DNA of 64,000 nt from Streptomyces sp. TBY4 (GCF_024213195.1 NZ_JANAVF010000015.1:1-64000); one strand, 5' to 3'. Counted from the first letter of the stretch, positions 16,196 through 25,272 are shown. The notes: generated by a model from the letters alone, not told the origin. Numbers and translations: made by a program.

Positions 16196-16848
16196 CCGGA
16201 GTCCCGGCATCTGCGGCGGGCGGGACCGGCCGCCGGCCCGCGCCCGGCGCGAAGCTGGGCGCCGCGGCGGTCAATCAGGCCAGCCTGTGGAACATCGCCA
16301 ACATCCTGACGATGATCCGGCTGGTCCTGGTGCCGGGATTCGTGATGCTGCTGCTCGCCGACGGGGGCTACGACCCCGTCTGGCGGGCGCTGGCGTGGGC
16401 GGCGTTCGCCGTCGCCATGATCACCGACATCTTCGACGGGCATCTGGCCCGTACGTACAACCTGGTCACCGACTTCGGGAAGATCGCCGACCCCATCGCC
16501 GACAAGGCGATCATGGGGTCGGCATTGGTGTGTCTGTCGTGGCTCGGCGACCTGCCCTGGTGGGTGACCGGGGTGATCCTCGGCCGGGAACTCGGGATCA
16601 CGCTCATGCGTTTCTGGGTCATCAGGTACGGAGTGATTCCGGCGAGCCGGGGCGGGAAGCTGAAGACCCTGGCCCAGGGCACGGCCGTGGGCATGTACGT
16701 GCTCGCGCTGACCGGGCCGCTGGCGACGCTGCGGTTCTGGGTGATGGCGGTCGCCGTCGTCCTGACCGTCGTGACCGGGCTGGACTACATCCGGCAAGCC
16801 GTCGTGCTCCGGCGCAAGGGGCTCGCCGCGGAGCGTGCCGCGCGGTGA
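16192..16848 (+). CDS. pgsA: CDP-diacylglycerol-glycerol-3-phosphate 3-phosphatidyltransferase
   Basis: An integral membrane enzyme of 218 residues that makes phosphatidylglycerol phosphate from CDP-diacylglycerol. The CDP-alcohol phosphotransferase signature is intact: DIFDGHLARTYNLVTDFGKI followed by ADPIADK. Several membrane helices are visible (MIRLVLVPGFVMLLL, AWAAFAVAMI, ALTGPLATLRFWVMAVAVVLTVV). The start overlaps the rimO stop by four bases, and the stop overlaps the cinA start, so rimO-pgsA-cinA form one coupled operon. The pgsA-(cinA)-clgR-ftsK neighbourhood is shared across actinobacteria. Confidence 0.93.
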   Translation: MTGVPASAAGGTGRRPAPGAKLGAAAVNQASLWNIANILTMIRLVLVPGFVMLLLADGGYDPVWRALAWAAFAVAMITDIFDGHLARTYNLVTDFGKIADPIADKAIMGSALVCLSWLGDLPWWVTGVILGRELGITLMRFWVIRYGVIPASRGGKLKTLAQGTAVGMYVLALTGPLATLRFWVMAVAVVLTVVTGLDYIRQAVVLRRKGLAAERAAR

Positions 16849-17477
16849 ACCTGCCGGGGGACGCCGCGACCGTGAATCTGCCGGGGGATGGCGCGGTGCT
16901 GCAAGAGACGGGCGGTTCTTCGGTGGCGGACGAAGCGGCGCGGAATGCCCGAGGGGCTGCCGGGGACACCGGGGCGGTTGCGGCCGATGTCCTGCGACTC
17001 CTTGCGGAGAGTAACGGTACGGTTGCGGTCGCGGAGTCGCTGACCGGCGGCATGGTGGCCGCCGAGCTCACGGCGGTCCCGGGAGCCTCCAAGTCCTTCC
17101 GCGGGTCCGTGACGGCGTACGCGACCGAGCTGAAGCACCGGGTGCTGGGCGTGGACGCCGGGCTGCTGGAGGCCGAGGGCGCGGTGAACCCGCAGGTCGC
17201 GGAGGGGATGGCGGCCGGAGTGCGGCACGTGCTCGGCGCTTCCTGGGGCATCGCGACCACCGGGGTGGCCGGTCCCGAGCCGCAGGACGGGCAGCCGGTG
17301 GGCACCGTTTTCATCGCCGTGGCGGGTCCCGCGGGCAGGAAAACGGCCCGGCTGAGGTTGAAAGGCTCCCGGGAGGAAATCCGTAGGGAGAGTGCACGGA
17401 CAGTGCTCGAGCTGCTCGCGAGCGAACTCCGCGAGAATCTGCGGGGGCAGGATACGGAACAGGACGGGGGGATTTGA
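16845..17477 (+). CDS. cinA: CinA-family nicotinamide-nucleotide amidohydrolase (PncC type)
   Basis: This 210-residue protein corresponds to the C-terminal CinA/PncC domain, which deamidates NMN to NaMN in pyridine nucleotide salvage. Family motifs visible are NGTVAVAESLTGGMVAAELT, GSVTAYATELKHRVLGV, GVAGPEPQDGQPVGTVFIAV and a final RLRLKGSREEIR. The GTG at 16845 overlaps the pgsA stop (GTGA); the first 45 or so residues are low-complexity, so a start at GTG 16872 or 16923 is possible. The N-terminal molybdopterin-binding-like domain of full-length CinA is absent, as is common in actinobacteria. Confidence 0.88.
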   Translation: MNLPGDAATVNLPGDGAVLQETGGSSVADEAARNARGAAGDTGAVAADVLRLLAESNGTVAVAESLTGGMVAAELTAVPGASKSFRGSVTAYATELKHRVLGVDAGLLEAEGAVNPQVAEGMAAGVRHVLGASWGIATTGVAGPEPQDGQPVGTVFIAVAGPAGRKTARLRLKGSREEIRRESARTVLELLASELRENLRGQDTEQDGGI

Positions 17478-17586
17478 TGTTTGCAGCCCTGAGTGAACAC
17501 GACATCGCTCCCCGCACGGCCGCCGCGCGAGGCGGTACGGTGGGGCGTGAAGGTTACGGCTACACGGTCAGAGGAGGGAGCCACCG

Positions 17587-17967
17587 ATGATTCTGCTCCG
17601 TCGCCTGCTGGGTGACGTGCTGCGTCGGCAGCGCCAGCGCCAGGGCCGTACTCTGCGCGAAGTCTCCTCGTCCGCCCGAGTTTCGCTCGGCTATCTCTCC
17701 GAGGTGGAGCGGGGGCAGAAGGAGGCATCTTCCGAGCTGCTCTCCGCGATCTGCGACGCGCTTGACGTACGGATGTCAGAGCTGATGCGGGAAGTCAGCG
17801 ACGAGCTTTCGCTCGCCGAGCTGGCCCAGTCCGCCGCGGCGAGCGAACCGGTGCCCGCACCGGTCCGTCCGATGCTCAATTCGGTATCCGTGGCCTCGGT
17901 CACGGGTGGCCCGGAACGGGTGACCATCAAGGCGCCCGTGGAAGCGGTGAATGTCGTAGCCGCGTGA
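17587..17967 (+). CDS. clgR: ClgR-type XRE regulator of Clp/Lon proteolysis
   Basis: This 126-residue regulator starts with ATG behind GAGGAGGG. Residues 8-70 are an XRE HTH (GDVLRRQRQRQGRTLREVSS, VSLGYLSEVERGQKEASSELLSAICDAL) that closely fits the ClgR family, activators of clpP and lon genes in Streptomyces and of clp genes in corynebacteria and mycobacteria. The setting (cinA, pgsA, ftsK upstream) is the same as for mycobacterial clgR. The protein ends in VVAA; terminal Ala-Ala is the feature by which ClpP1P2 recognises the Streptomyces regulators PopR and ClgR, so self-limiting turnover is likely. The symbol is an inference from family and synteny. Confidence 0.82.
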   Translation: MILLRRLLGDVLRRQRQRQGRTLREVSSSARVSLGYLSEVERGQKEASSELLSAICDALDVRMSELMREVSDELSLAELAQSAAASEPVPAPVRPMLNSVSVASVTGGPERVTIKAPVEAVNVVAA

Positions 17968-18035
17968 TGCGATGCGTGTGCGCGTCCGCGTGCGTGCGTC
18001 TGCTGAGTGTGTGAGCGCTGAGCGTGTGAGTGTGG

Positions 18036-18080
18036 CCGGAGCCCCCGGCCGGTGCCTGAGGCACCGGCCGGGGGCTCCGG
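18036..18080. terminator. Strong T-less hairpin terminator after clgR
   Basis: A perfect 21-bp stem (CCGGAGCCCCCGGCCGGTGCC and its complement) closes a 3-base TGA loop. No T run follows, as is usual for Streptomyces terminators. It lies 69 bases after the clgR stop and isolates the rimO-clgR block. Confidence 0.88.
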
Positions 18081-18176
18081 GCCGTTCCGGGGGTGGTGCG
18101 GGCGCCGAGGGGGTGCGGGTGGGGGCGGGGTGCGGGAGGATGGGCCCGTTCGGGTCTCCGGCCCCTGGAGGTGGCC

Positions 18177-18560
18177 GTGCGGCGGTTGCTGGGTATACCC
18201 GTGGGTCCGGCCCTCGCGCTGTCGGTGGGCGTCCTGTGGTGGTGGGCCGTGCTGCGGCTCCTGCTGGCGCCTGCGGAGGCTGGGCCGGTGGAGGGCGCGG
18301 TCGCCGTCGGGGGGTGGGGGCTGGGGCTGCTTCCCGTGCACTGCGTGCCGGGGCCCGCGCGGGGCCTTCGCCGCCGTGGGGCGGCGGCGGGCGTACGGGG
18401 GGACGGGGGCGGGGCAGGCGGAGACGGTGGGCCCGGTGGCCCTGCCGGGGCCGGGGGTGGTGGCGTCGCCGGGGGTGGCGTCGCGGGCGATGGCGGGGAG
18501 TGGGCTGCTACCAGGGCATGGAGACTCCACCGTTCGGGCGAAGGATCTGGCCCGTCATGA
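18177..18560 (+). CDS. Putative small membrane protein
   Basis: The frame begins VRRLLGIPVGPALALSVGVLWWWAVLRLLL, one clear membrane helix, then a second weaker hydrophobic stretch (VAVGGWGLGLLPVHCVP). The C-terminal half is Gly/Ala/Arg low complexity. GGAGG at 18167-18171 precedes the GTG at 18177. GC3 bias supports the first two-thirds. The 3' end overlaps the convergent dehydrogenase gene by 53 bases, and the low-complexity tail may be an extension after a frameshift. Function unknown. Confidence 0.45.
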   Translation: MRRLLGIPVGPALALSVGVLWWWAVLRLLLAPAEAGPVEGAVAVGGWGLGLLPVHCVPGPARGLRRRGAAAGVRGDGGGAGGDGGPGGPAGAGGGGVAGGGVAGDGGEWAATRAWRLHRSGEGSGPS

Positions 18561-19311
18561 AGGACGAGGCGTCCGAGGCGAGGTAGAGCACTGCCTGGGC
18601 TATGTCCTCGGGCTCGCCCACACGGCGCAGCGGGGACATGCGCGTCATCATCGCCTCGGTCTGCTCCTGGACCTCGGGGCTGTGCCGGCCGGTCATCGGA
18701 GTGCGGATCCAGCCGGGCGCGACGGCGTTGACGCGGATGCCGTGCGGGCCGGCCTCGGTGGCGAGGGTCTTGGTCAGCTGGACGACGGCCGCCTTGGCGG
18801 CGCTGTAGCAGAGCAGGCCGGGCTGGGCGGCGTCCACGGCGCCCGAGGCCATGGTGATGATCGAACCGGGCCGGCCGGCCGCGATCATGGCGCGGGCCGC
18901 CTCCTGGCAGGTGCGCAGCACCCCCTTGAAATTGATGTCCAGGACCCGGTCGAGGTCCTCGTCGGAGGTCTCCAGGACGCTGCTGCTGTGCATGATCCCG
19001 GCGATCGCGGCGGTGATGTCGAGCGGGCCGGCCTGGGCGATCGCCGCCTTGATTGCGGCACGGTCGGTCACGTCGAGGGGGTGGGCGGTGGCCCGGCCGC
19101 CGGCCTTGGCGATCAGTTCGGCGGTCTCCTGGAGGCCCTGGGCGTCGCGGTCCGCGCAATGGACGGTGGCGCCGGCCTCGGCGAGGAGTGCGGCGGTGGC
19201 CCGGCCTATGCCGCTGGCGGCGCCGGTGATCAGGGCGGTGCGGCCGGTGAGGTCGTACGCGGTGGGTGTCTTGGGTGTGCGGGGTGTCCTGGGTGTCCTG
19301 GGTGTAGGCAT
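18508..19311 (-). CDS. Short-chain dehydrogenase/reductase
   Basis: A 267-residue NAD(P)-dependent oxidoreductase. The Rossmann motif TGAASGIGRATA, the catalytic Ser region (ITMASGAV), YxxxK (CYSAAKAAVVQ) and the C-terminal GQILRPNGGVSMPW mark a classical SDR. The usual NNAG is AAIAG here. The ATG at 19311 has no ribosome site but sits six bases after TACCGT with TTGACG 18 bases further up, the pattern of a leaderless transcript. The N-terminus contains a TPRTPRTPKTP repeat before the fold begins. Substrate unknown. It follows nei on the same strand. Confidence 0.86.
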   Translation of the reverse strand: MPTPRTPRTPRTPKTPTAYDLTGRTALITGAASGIGRATAALLAEAGATVHCADRDAQGLQETAELIAKAGGRATAHPLDVTDRAAIKAAIAQAGPLDITAAIAGIMHSSSVLETSDEDLDRVLDINFKGVLRTCQEAARAMIAAGRPGSIITMASGAVDAAQPGLLCYSAAKAAVVQLTKTLATEAGPHGIRVNAVAPGWIRTPMTGRHSPEVQEQTEAMMTRMSPLRRVGEPEDIAQAVLYLASDASSFMTGQILRPNGGVSMPW

Positions 19312-19317
19312 GCGGGG

Positions 19318-19347
19318 ACGGTACGACTGGATCTGACGGGGCGTCAA
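19318..19347 (-). promoter_or_regulatory. Leaderless promoter of the SDR gene
   Basis: On the minus strand TTGACG (19347-19342), an 18-base spacer, TACCGT (19323-19318), six bases, then ATG at 19311. Transcription would start at or next to the A of ATG. The -35 begins immediately beyond the nei stop codon. Confidence 0.55.
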
Positions 19348-20217
19348 CTAAGGTGTCGGGCCGGATTGGCAACGGGGGCACCAGTAGGTGGGCCGGTCGT
19401 CCTGCGGGGCCTCGCGGACGGGGGTGCCGCAGCGCAGGCAGGGGCGGTGGACGCGGCCGTAGACGAAGAGCTCCTGGCCGGGGCGGCGGCTGCCGGTGGT
19501 GTTGCGGCGGCGGCGGTCCTTGTTCGCGTCCAGGAGCCGGTGCGCGGCGGCGGCGATGCGGGGGAGCGTGCGGGGTGGCAGGTCGCCGACCGGGGTCCAG
19601 GGGGTGACCTGGGCGAGGAAGCAGAGCTCGGCCTTGTAGATGTTGCCGATGCCGGCCAGGTTGTGCTGGTCGAGGAGGGCCTCGCCGAGGGGGCGGGCGG
19701 GGGTGGCGAGGAGGTTCGCGGCGGCGGTCGCCTCGTCCCAGTCGGGACCGAGGAGGTCGGGGCCGAGGTGGCCGACGGCGCGGTGTTCGTCGGCGGTGCG
19801 GAGCAGTTCCACGACGGGGAGCCGGTAGCCGACGGCGGTGTGGTCGGCGGTGGCGAGGATGACGCGGATCTGGTGGGCGGGGCCGGGTGGGGCTCCGCCT
19901 GTGGCTCTGCCGGTGGCTCCGGCGGTGGCTCCGTCGGTGGGGGTGGGGAGGATGCGCCAGGTTCCGTCCATGCGGAGGTGGGTGTGGAGGGTGAGGAAGG
20001 GGTGGGGGCCGGAGCCGCCCGCTTCGGGGTCGGGTGGTGGGGGGCCGAAGCGGATGAGGAGGTGTTTGCCCCGGGGGACTACGTCGAGGGTGGTGAAGCC
20101 GGTGAGGTCGGTGGTGGCGAAGCGGGGGACGCGGAAGTCTGAGCGGGTGAGTTCCTTGCCCGCGAGGGCTGTGCGGAGTCGGGCCGCGGTGCGGTGGACG
20201 GTGTCGCCTTCGGGCAT
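19348..20217 (-). CDS. nei: Endonuclease VIII / Fpg-Nei family DNA glycosylase
   Basis: A 289-residue base-excision repair glycosylase/AP lyase for oxidised bases. It starts MPEGDTVHR: Pro2 is the catalytic nucleophile and Glu3 the acid. The HRTA context and LxGK region mark the Nei rather than MutM branch. The H2TH region is LDQHNLAGIGNIYKAELCFLA, and the C-terminal zinc finger has CLRCG...CPRC. The open frame extends 20 codons upstream, but Pro2 must follow the initiator Met, and GGAGA lies 8 bases before ATG 20217. An internal Ala/Thr/Gly stretch (TDGATAGATGRATGGAPPG) is a low-complexity loop. Confidence 0.93.
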   Translation of the reverse strand: MPEGDTVHRTAARLRTALAGKELTRSDFRVPRFATTDLTGFTTLDVVPRGKHLLIRFGPPPPDPEAGGSGPHPFLTLHTHLRMDGTWRILPTPTDGATAGATGRATGGAPPGPAHQIRVILATADHTAVGYRLPVVELLRTADEHRAVGHLGPDLLGPDWDEATAAANLLATPARPLGEALLDQHNLAGIGNIYKAELCFLAQVTPWTPVGDLPPRTLPRIAAAAHRLLDANKDRRRRNTTGSRRPGQELFVYGRVHRPCLRCGTPVREAPQDDRPTYWCPRCQSGPTP

Positions 20218-20661
20218 GGCTTCATTCTCCTGCGGAGCCGGGGTGGTGGGGTGCGGCTTCCTGCGGAGCTGGGCCATGGGGCGCGGCCGGGGCTCCGCTG
20301 CGCGGGGCCTACTCCCCGCCCCGCCCTTCCTCCGTTCCCCGGGGCTGCGCCCCGGACCCGTTGACGGGTGGGCCGCTCGGCCCGGATCCCGGTGGGCGGT
20401 TCCGGGAGCGCTCCTGCGGGGGCTCGGGTGCTGGTGCGGGCTCCGCTGCGTGGTGGTTGCTCCCCGCCCCGCCCTTCCTCCGTTCCCCGGGGCTGCGCCC
20501 CGGACCCCGTCCCGGACCCGTGTCCGGGCTGCGCCTCGTCCTGCGGGCTGCGCCCTGCCCCCCGGGCTGCGCCCTGCCCCCCGGGCTGCGCCCTGCCCCC
20601 CGGGCTGCGCCCCGGACTCGGTTCCCCGGGCTGCGCCCTGCCGCCCGGGCCGCCGGTGGCG
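20218..20661. repeat. Gene-free 444-bp spacer with duplicated and tandem GC-rich repeats
   Basis: No gene is supported here. A 48-base block (CTCCCCGCCCCGCCCTTCCT...) occurs at 20312-20359 and again, identical, at 20460-20507. Behind it a 19-bp unit CGGGCTGCGCCCTGCCCCC is repeated three times exactly (20544-20562, 20563-20581, 20582-20600), with degenerate copies before and after (about 20523-20650). GGGGCTGCGCCCC elements inside can fold into short hairpins. Because nei and lhr both read leftwards, the spacer also serves as the lhr 3' region. Confidence 0.85.
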
Positions 20662-23600
20662 TCAGTGGCGGAGGCGGAGGCCCTGGGGGGTGGCGTGGAA
20701 GCCTGTGGCTTCTGTGGGTGGGGCGTAGGGGGAGGTGAGGGAGGGGGTGGCGTTGATGCGTTCCACCGTGAGGGTGGGGAGGGTGCCGTTGCGGGAGGCT
20801 GTGGTGAGGGCAGTCAGGGCTGCTGTGAGGCGGGGGTCCTCCGGGGCGGGCCACGCCAGGAGGGTTTTGCCGCCGCGTTCCAGGTAGAGGGTGAGTTCGC
20901 CGTCTACCAGGACTACCAGGGAGCCCGCTTTGCGGCCCGGCTTGTGGGTGGCGCCGGTCGGGGGCTCCGGCCAGGGGAGGGCGGCTCCGTAGGCGTTCGC
21001 CGGGTCGGCGGCGGCGAGGACGACGGAGGCCAGTGGGGGCGGGGTGCGCTCCGCCGCGCGGAGGCGGTCGACGGCGCCGTCCATGGCGAACTGGGCCGCG
21101 CCCAGGCCTTCGACCACGTACCCCCGGCGGGCCTGGCCGCTGTCCTCGAAGGCGGAGAGGATGCGGTAGACCGCGCTGAAGCCGCCTTCCACGCCTTCGG
21201 CGGCCACCGCTCCCCGGGTCACCACCCCGTGGCGGTCGAGCAGGGTGCGGGCCAGGGCGTGGGCGCGGTGGGTCGGGTCCGGGGCGTGGGCCGGGAGCAG
21301 GGACCAGCGGCCCGACACCGTGGGCGGACCCGTACGGGAGGCGGGGCCGGTGAGGGTGCCGTAGCGGCCGCGGGGGATCGTACGGCGGGCCCGGTGGGCG
21401 GTGGCGCCCGCGGTGCGGCCGGAGCCGAGGAGGGAGCGCAGGGGGGCCAGGGTGTCATTGGTCAGGCGGCCCGACCACGCCAGGTCCCAGACGGCGGAGG
21501 AGAGGTCGCTGTCGGTGGCCTCCGGGTGGATGGTGCGGACGCGGTCCGCGAGCTGGCGGAAGAACAGGCCGTAGCCGCCGGAGAGGGCGGTGAGGACCGC
21601 CTCGTGGAGCGGGGAGAGCTCCAGGGGGTGGGCGGGAGGCAGGAGGAGGGGGGCCGCCTCCGCCAGGTAGAGGGAGATCCAGCCGTCCTTGCCCGGCAGG
21701 GCACCCGCGCCGGCCCAGACGACCTCGCCGGTGGTGGTGAGCTCGTCCAGCAGGGTGGGGGAGTAGTCCGCCACGCGGGAGGGGAGGATCAGGCGTTCCA
21801 GGGCGGAGGCGGGAACCGCGGCGCCCTGGAGCTGCTCGATCGCGCGGGCCAAGCCGTCGATGCCGCGCAGGGCCTTGCCGACGTGCTGCCACTGGGGGAG
21901 GAAGGTGGCCAGGGAGGCGGGCGGGACCGGCTCCAGCTCCTGGCGCAGGGCGGCGAGGGAGCGGCGCCGCAGCCGTCGCAGGACGGTGGCGTCGCACCAT
22001 TCCTGGCCGATGCCCGCCGGGTGGAACTCGCCCTGGACCACGCGCCCGGCCGCCGCGAGCCGGTGCAGCGCGCCGTCCGTCACGGCCGTGCCCAGGCCGA
22101 AGCGGGCGGCGGCGGTGACCGTGGTGAAGGGGCCGTGGGTCCGGGCGTACCGGGCCAGGAGGTCGCCCAGCGGGTCCTTCACCGGCTCGGTGAACGCCTC
22201 CGGGACGCCCACCGGCAGCGCCGTGCCCAGGGCGTCGCGCAGCCGGCCGGCGTCCTCGACGGCCGCCCAGTGGTCCTCGCCGCCGATCCGGACCCGGATC
22301 GCCCTGCGGGAGGCGGCGAGGGCCGGGGCCCACTCCGCCTCAGCGCCGCGCTCGGCCAGCTCGGACGCAGTGAGCGGGCCCAGCAGGCGCAGCAGGTCTG
22401 CCACCGATTCGGCGTCCTTGGCCCTGCGGTCCTCGGTCAGCCATTGGAGCTCCCGCTCCAGCTCCGTCAGCACATCCGCGTCGAGCAGCTCGCGGAGCTC
22501 CGCCTGGCCGAGCAGCTCGGCCAGCAGCCGGGAGTCCAGCGACAGCGCGGCCGCCCTGCGCTCGGCGAGGGGCGAGTCGCCCTCGTAGAGGAACTGGGCG
22601 ACGTACCCGAAGAGGAGGGAGCGGGCGAAGGGGGAGGGCTCGGGCGTCGTGACCTCGACGAGGCGGACCCGGCGCGCCTCGATGTCCCCCATCAGCTCGG
22701 TGAGGCCCGGCACGTCGAAGACGTCCTGCAGGCATTCCCGTACGGCTTCCAGCACGATCGGGAACGAACCGAACTCGGAGGCCACCTGGAGCAGCTGCGA
22801 TGCGCGCTGGCGCTGCTGCCACAGGGGGGTGCGCTTGCCGGGGTTGCGGCGCGGAAGCAGCAGGGCGCGGGCCGCGCACTCGCGGAAGCGGGAGGCGAAC
22901 AGGGCCGAGCCGCCCACCTGGTCGGTGACGATCTGCTGGATGTCCCCGTGGTCGAAGGCGACGTCCGCCGCGCCCAGCGGGGGTTTGTCGTCGTCGAAGT
23001 CGAAGGAGGCCGAGGAGGGCCCCCGCGCCGGGTCGTGGTCCAGTAGGTCCAGGTCCATGTTCAGCAGGTCCGCGTCCGGGAGGCGGAGCACGATGCCGTC
23101 GTCGGCGTGCATGACCTGCGCGTCCATCCCGTACCGCTCGGAGAGGCGGGCGCCGAGCGCCAGCGCCCAGGGGGCGTGCACCTGGGCGCCGAAGGGGGAG
23201 TGGACGACGACCCGCCAGTCGCCGAGCTCGTCGCGGAACCGCTCGACGACGATGGTCCGGTCGTCCGGCACGTGGCCGCAGGCCTCGCGCTGTTCGGCGA
23301 GGTAGGACAGGACGTTCTGGGCGGCCCAGGCGTCCAGGCCCGCCGCCAGCAGGCGCAGGCGGGCGTCCTCGTCGGTCAGGCCGCCGAGCTCGCGCAGGAA
23401 GGCGCCGACCGCGCGGCCCAGCTCCAGCGGGCGGCCCAGCTGGTCGCCCTTCCAGAACGGGAGGCGGCCCGGCACCCCGGGGGCGGGGGTGACCAGGACG
23501 CGGTCGCGGGTGATGTCCACGATCCGCCAGGAGGTGGTGCCGAGGGTGAAGACGTCGCCGACGCGGGACTCGTAGACCATCTCCTCGTCGAGCTCGCCGA

Positions 23601-25266
23601 CCCGGCCGCCGCCCTTCTTCGGGTCCGACCCGGCGAGGAAGACGCCGAAGAGCCCGCGGTCCGGGATGGTCCCGCCGGAGGTGACCGCGAGCCGCTGGGC
23701 GCCGGGGCGGCCGGTGACCGTACCGGCGACGCGGTCCCAGACGACCCGGGGTCTGAGCTCGGCGAAGGCGTCCGAGGGATAGCGGCCGGCCAGCATGTCC
23801 AGTACCGCCGTGAAGGCCGAATCGGGCAGCGCCGCGAAGGGGGCGGCCCGCCGCACCAGGGCGAGCAGGTCGTCCACCTGCCAGGTGTCCATCGCGGTCA
23901 TCGCGACGAGCTGCTGGGCGAGGACGTCCAGCGGGTTGGAGGGGATCCGCAGGGACTCGATCGAGCCCGTGCGCATCCGCTCGGTGACCACGGCCGCCTG
24001 GACGAGGTCGCCCCGGTACTTGGGGAAGACCACTCCGGTGGAGACCGCGCCCACCTGGTGACCGGCCCGGCCCACCCGCTGGAGCCCGGAGGCCACCGAG
24101 GGCGGGGACTCCACCTGGACGACGAGATCGACCGCGCCCATGTCGATGCCGAGCTCCAGGCTGGAGGTGGCGACCACGGCCGGCAGCCGGCCCGCCTTCA
24201 AGTCCTCCTCCACCAGCGCCCGCTGCTCCTTGGAGACCGAGCCGTGGTGGGCGCGGGCCAGCAGCGGAGGGGCGCCGTGGGCGGCGCCCGACTGGGCCAT
24301 GATCTCGGCCGGGGGCGCCCCCTCGGGCAGCGGGCCGCCGGTGGCGCGCTCGTACGCGATCTCGTTGAGCCGGTTGCACAGCCGCTCGGCGAGGCGGCGG
24401 GAGTTGGCGAAGACGATGGTGGAGCGGTGGGCCTGGACCAGATCGGCGATCCGCTCCTCCACCTGCGGCCAGATGGAGGGCTTGTCGCCGCCCTCCTTGC
24501 CCTCGGTGGCGGGGGAGCCGCCCAACTCGCCCATGTCCTCGACCGGGACGACCACCGACAGGTCGAACTCCTTGGTGGAGGGCGGCTGGACGATCTCCAC
24601 CTTGCCGCGCGGAGCGAGGTACCGGGCCACCTCGTCCACCGGGCGGACCGTCGCCGACAGCCCGATCCGGCGCGCGGGGCGGGGCAGCAGCTCGTCCAAC
24701 CGCTCCAAGGACAGCGCGAGATGGGCTCCGCGCTTGGTCCCGGCGACCGCGTGCACCTCGTCCAGGATCACCGTCTCGACCCCGGCCAGGGCCTCGCGGG
24801 CCGCCGAGGTCAGCATCAGGAACAGCGACTCGGGCGTGGTGATCAGGATGTCCGGCGGCCGGGTCACCAGCGCGCGCCGCTCGGCCGGCGGGGTGTCGCC
24901 GGAGCGGATCCCGACCTTGATCTCGGGCTCGGGCAGGCCCAGGCGCACCGATTCCTGCCGGATGCCCGTCAGCGGGCTGCGGAGATTGCGCTCCACGTCC
25001 ACCGCCAGGGCCTTCAGGGGCGATACGTACAGCACGCGGCAGCGCTTCTTCGGATCGGCCGGCGGCGGGGCGGAGGCGAGCCGGTCGAGGGCGGCGAGGA
25101 AGGCGGCCAGGGTCTTGCCGGAGCCGGTGGGGGCCACCACCAGCACGTCCGAGCCCGCCCCGATGGCCCGCCAGGCGCCCTCCTGGGCGGAGGTGGGCGA
25201 GACGAAGGCCCCCGTGAACCAGGAACGGGTCGCGGGGGAGAACGAGTCGAGCGCGGTACCGGACAT
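20662..25266 (-). CDS. lhr: Lhr: large ATP-dependent superfamily-2 DNA helicase
   Basis: This 1534-residue protein translocates 3' to 5' on single-stranded DNA and is involved in repair. It has Walker A VVAPTGSGKT at 43-52, DEVH (VILDEVHAVAGTKRG), LSATVRPVDEVARYL, a second RecA fold (TIVFANSRRLAERL, ATSSLELGIDMGAVDLVVQ, QRVGRAGHQVG), then the winged helix, beta-barrel and long C-terminal domain typical of full-length Lhr. MSGTALDSFSPATRSWF at 25266 is chosen as start: the frame is open further up, but a promoter lies directly in front with six bases between -10 and ATG, so a leaderless mRNA is likely. That promoter is of the PafBC-dependent damage type. Confidence 0.93.
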   Translation of the reverse strand: MSGTALDSFSPATRSWFTGAFVSPTSAQEGAWRAIGAGSDVLVVAPTGSGKTLAAFLAALDRLASAPPPADPKKRCRVLYVSPLKALAVDVERNLRSPLTGIRQESVRLGLPEPEIKVGIRSGDTPPAERRALVTRPPDILITTPESLFLMLTSAAREALAGVETVILDEVHAVAGTKRGAHLALSLERLDELLPRPARRIGLSATVRPVDEVARYLAPRGKVEIVQPPSTKEFDLSVVVPVEDMGELGGSPATEGKEGGDKPSIWPQVEERIADLVQAHRSTIVFANSRRLAERLCNRLNEIAYERATGGPLPEGAPPAEIMAQSGAAHGAPPLLARAHHGSVSKEQRALVEEDLKAGRLPAVVATSSLELGIDMGAVDLVVQVESPPSVASGLQRVGRAGHQVGAVSTGVVFPKYRGDLVQAAVVTERMRTGSIESLRIPSNPLDVLAQQLVAMTAMDTWQVDDLLALVRRAAPFAALPDSAFTAVLDMLAGRYPSDAFAELRPRVVWDRVAGTVTGRPGAQRLAVTSGGTIPDRGLFGVFLAGSDPKKGGGRVGELDEEMVYESRVGDVFTLGTTSWRIVDITRDRVLVTPAPGVPGRLPFWKGDQLGRPLELGRAVGAFLRELGGLTDEDARLRLLAAGLDAWAAQNVLSYLAEQREACGHVPDDRTIVVERFRDELGDWRVVVHSPFGAQVHAPWALALGARLSERYGMDAQVMHADDGIVLRLPDADLLNMDLDLLDHDPARGPSSASFDFDDDKPPLGAADVAFDHGDIQQIVTDQVGGSALFASRFRECAARALLLPRRNPGKRTPLWQQRQRASQLLQVASEFGSFPIVLEAVRECLQDVFDVPGLTELMGDIEARRVRLVEVTTPEPSPFARSLLFGYVAQFLYEGDSPLAERRAAALSLDSRLLAELLGQAELRELLDADVLTELERELQWLTEDRRAKDAESVADLLRLLGPLTASELAERGAEAEWAPALAASRRAIRVRIGGEDHWAAVEDAGRLRDALGTALPVGVPEAFTEPVKDPLGDLLARYARTHGPFTTVTAAARFGLGTAVTDGALHRLAAAGRVVQGEFHPAGIGQEWCDATVLRRLRRRSLAALRQELEPVPPASLATFLPQWQHVGKALRGIDGLARAIEQLQGAAVPASALERLILPSRVADYSPTLLDELTTTGEVVWAGAGALPGKDGWISLYLAEAAPLLLPPAHPLELSPLHEAVLTALSGGYGLFFRQLADRVRTIHPEATDSDLSSAVWDLAWSGRLTNDTLAPLRSLLGSGRTAGATAHRARRTIPRGRYGTLTGPASRTGPPTVSGRWSLLPAHAPDPTHRAHALARTLLDRHGVVTRGAVAAEGVEGGFSAVYRILSAFEDSGQARRGYVVEGLGAAQFAMDGAVDRLRAAERTPPPLASVVLAAADPANAYGAALPWPEPPTGATHKPGRKAGSLVVLVDGELTLYLERGGKTLLAWPAPEDPRLTAALTALTTASRNGTLPTLTVERINATPSLTSPYAPPTEATGFHATPQGLRLRH

Positions 25267-25272
25267 GCCCCC

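Noticed and set aside
10684..17967. A possible insertion of foreign DNA between osaB and ftsK or clgR
   Set aside because: Codon bias, spacing and gene order are those of the Streptomyces core; no repeats or integrase are seen.
20368..23046. An 892-codon plus-strand frame over the repeat spacer and lhr 3' end
   Set aside because: Gly/Ala/Arg-rich sequence antisense to lhr, with tandem DNA repeats at its start; no ribosome site or motif.
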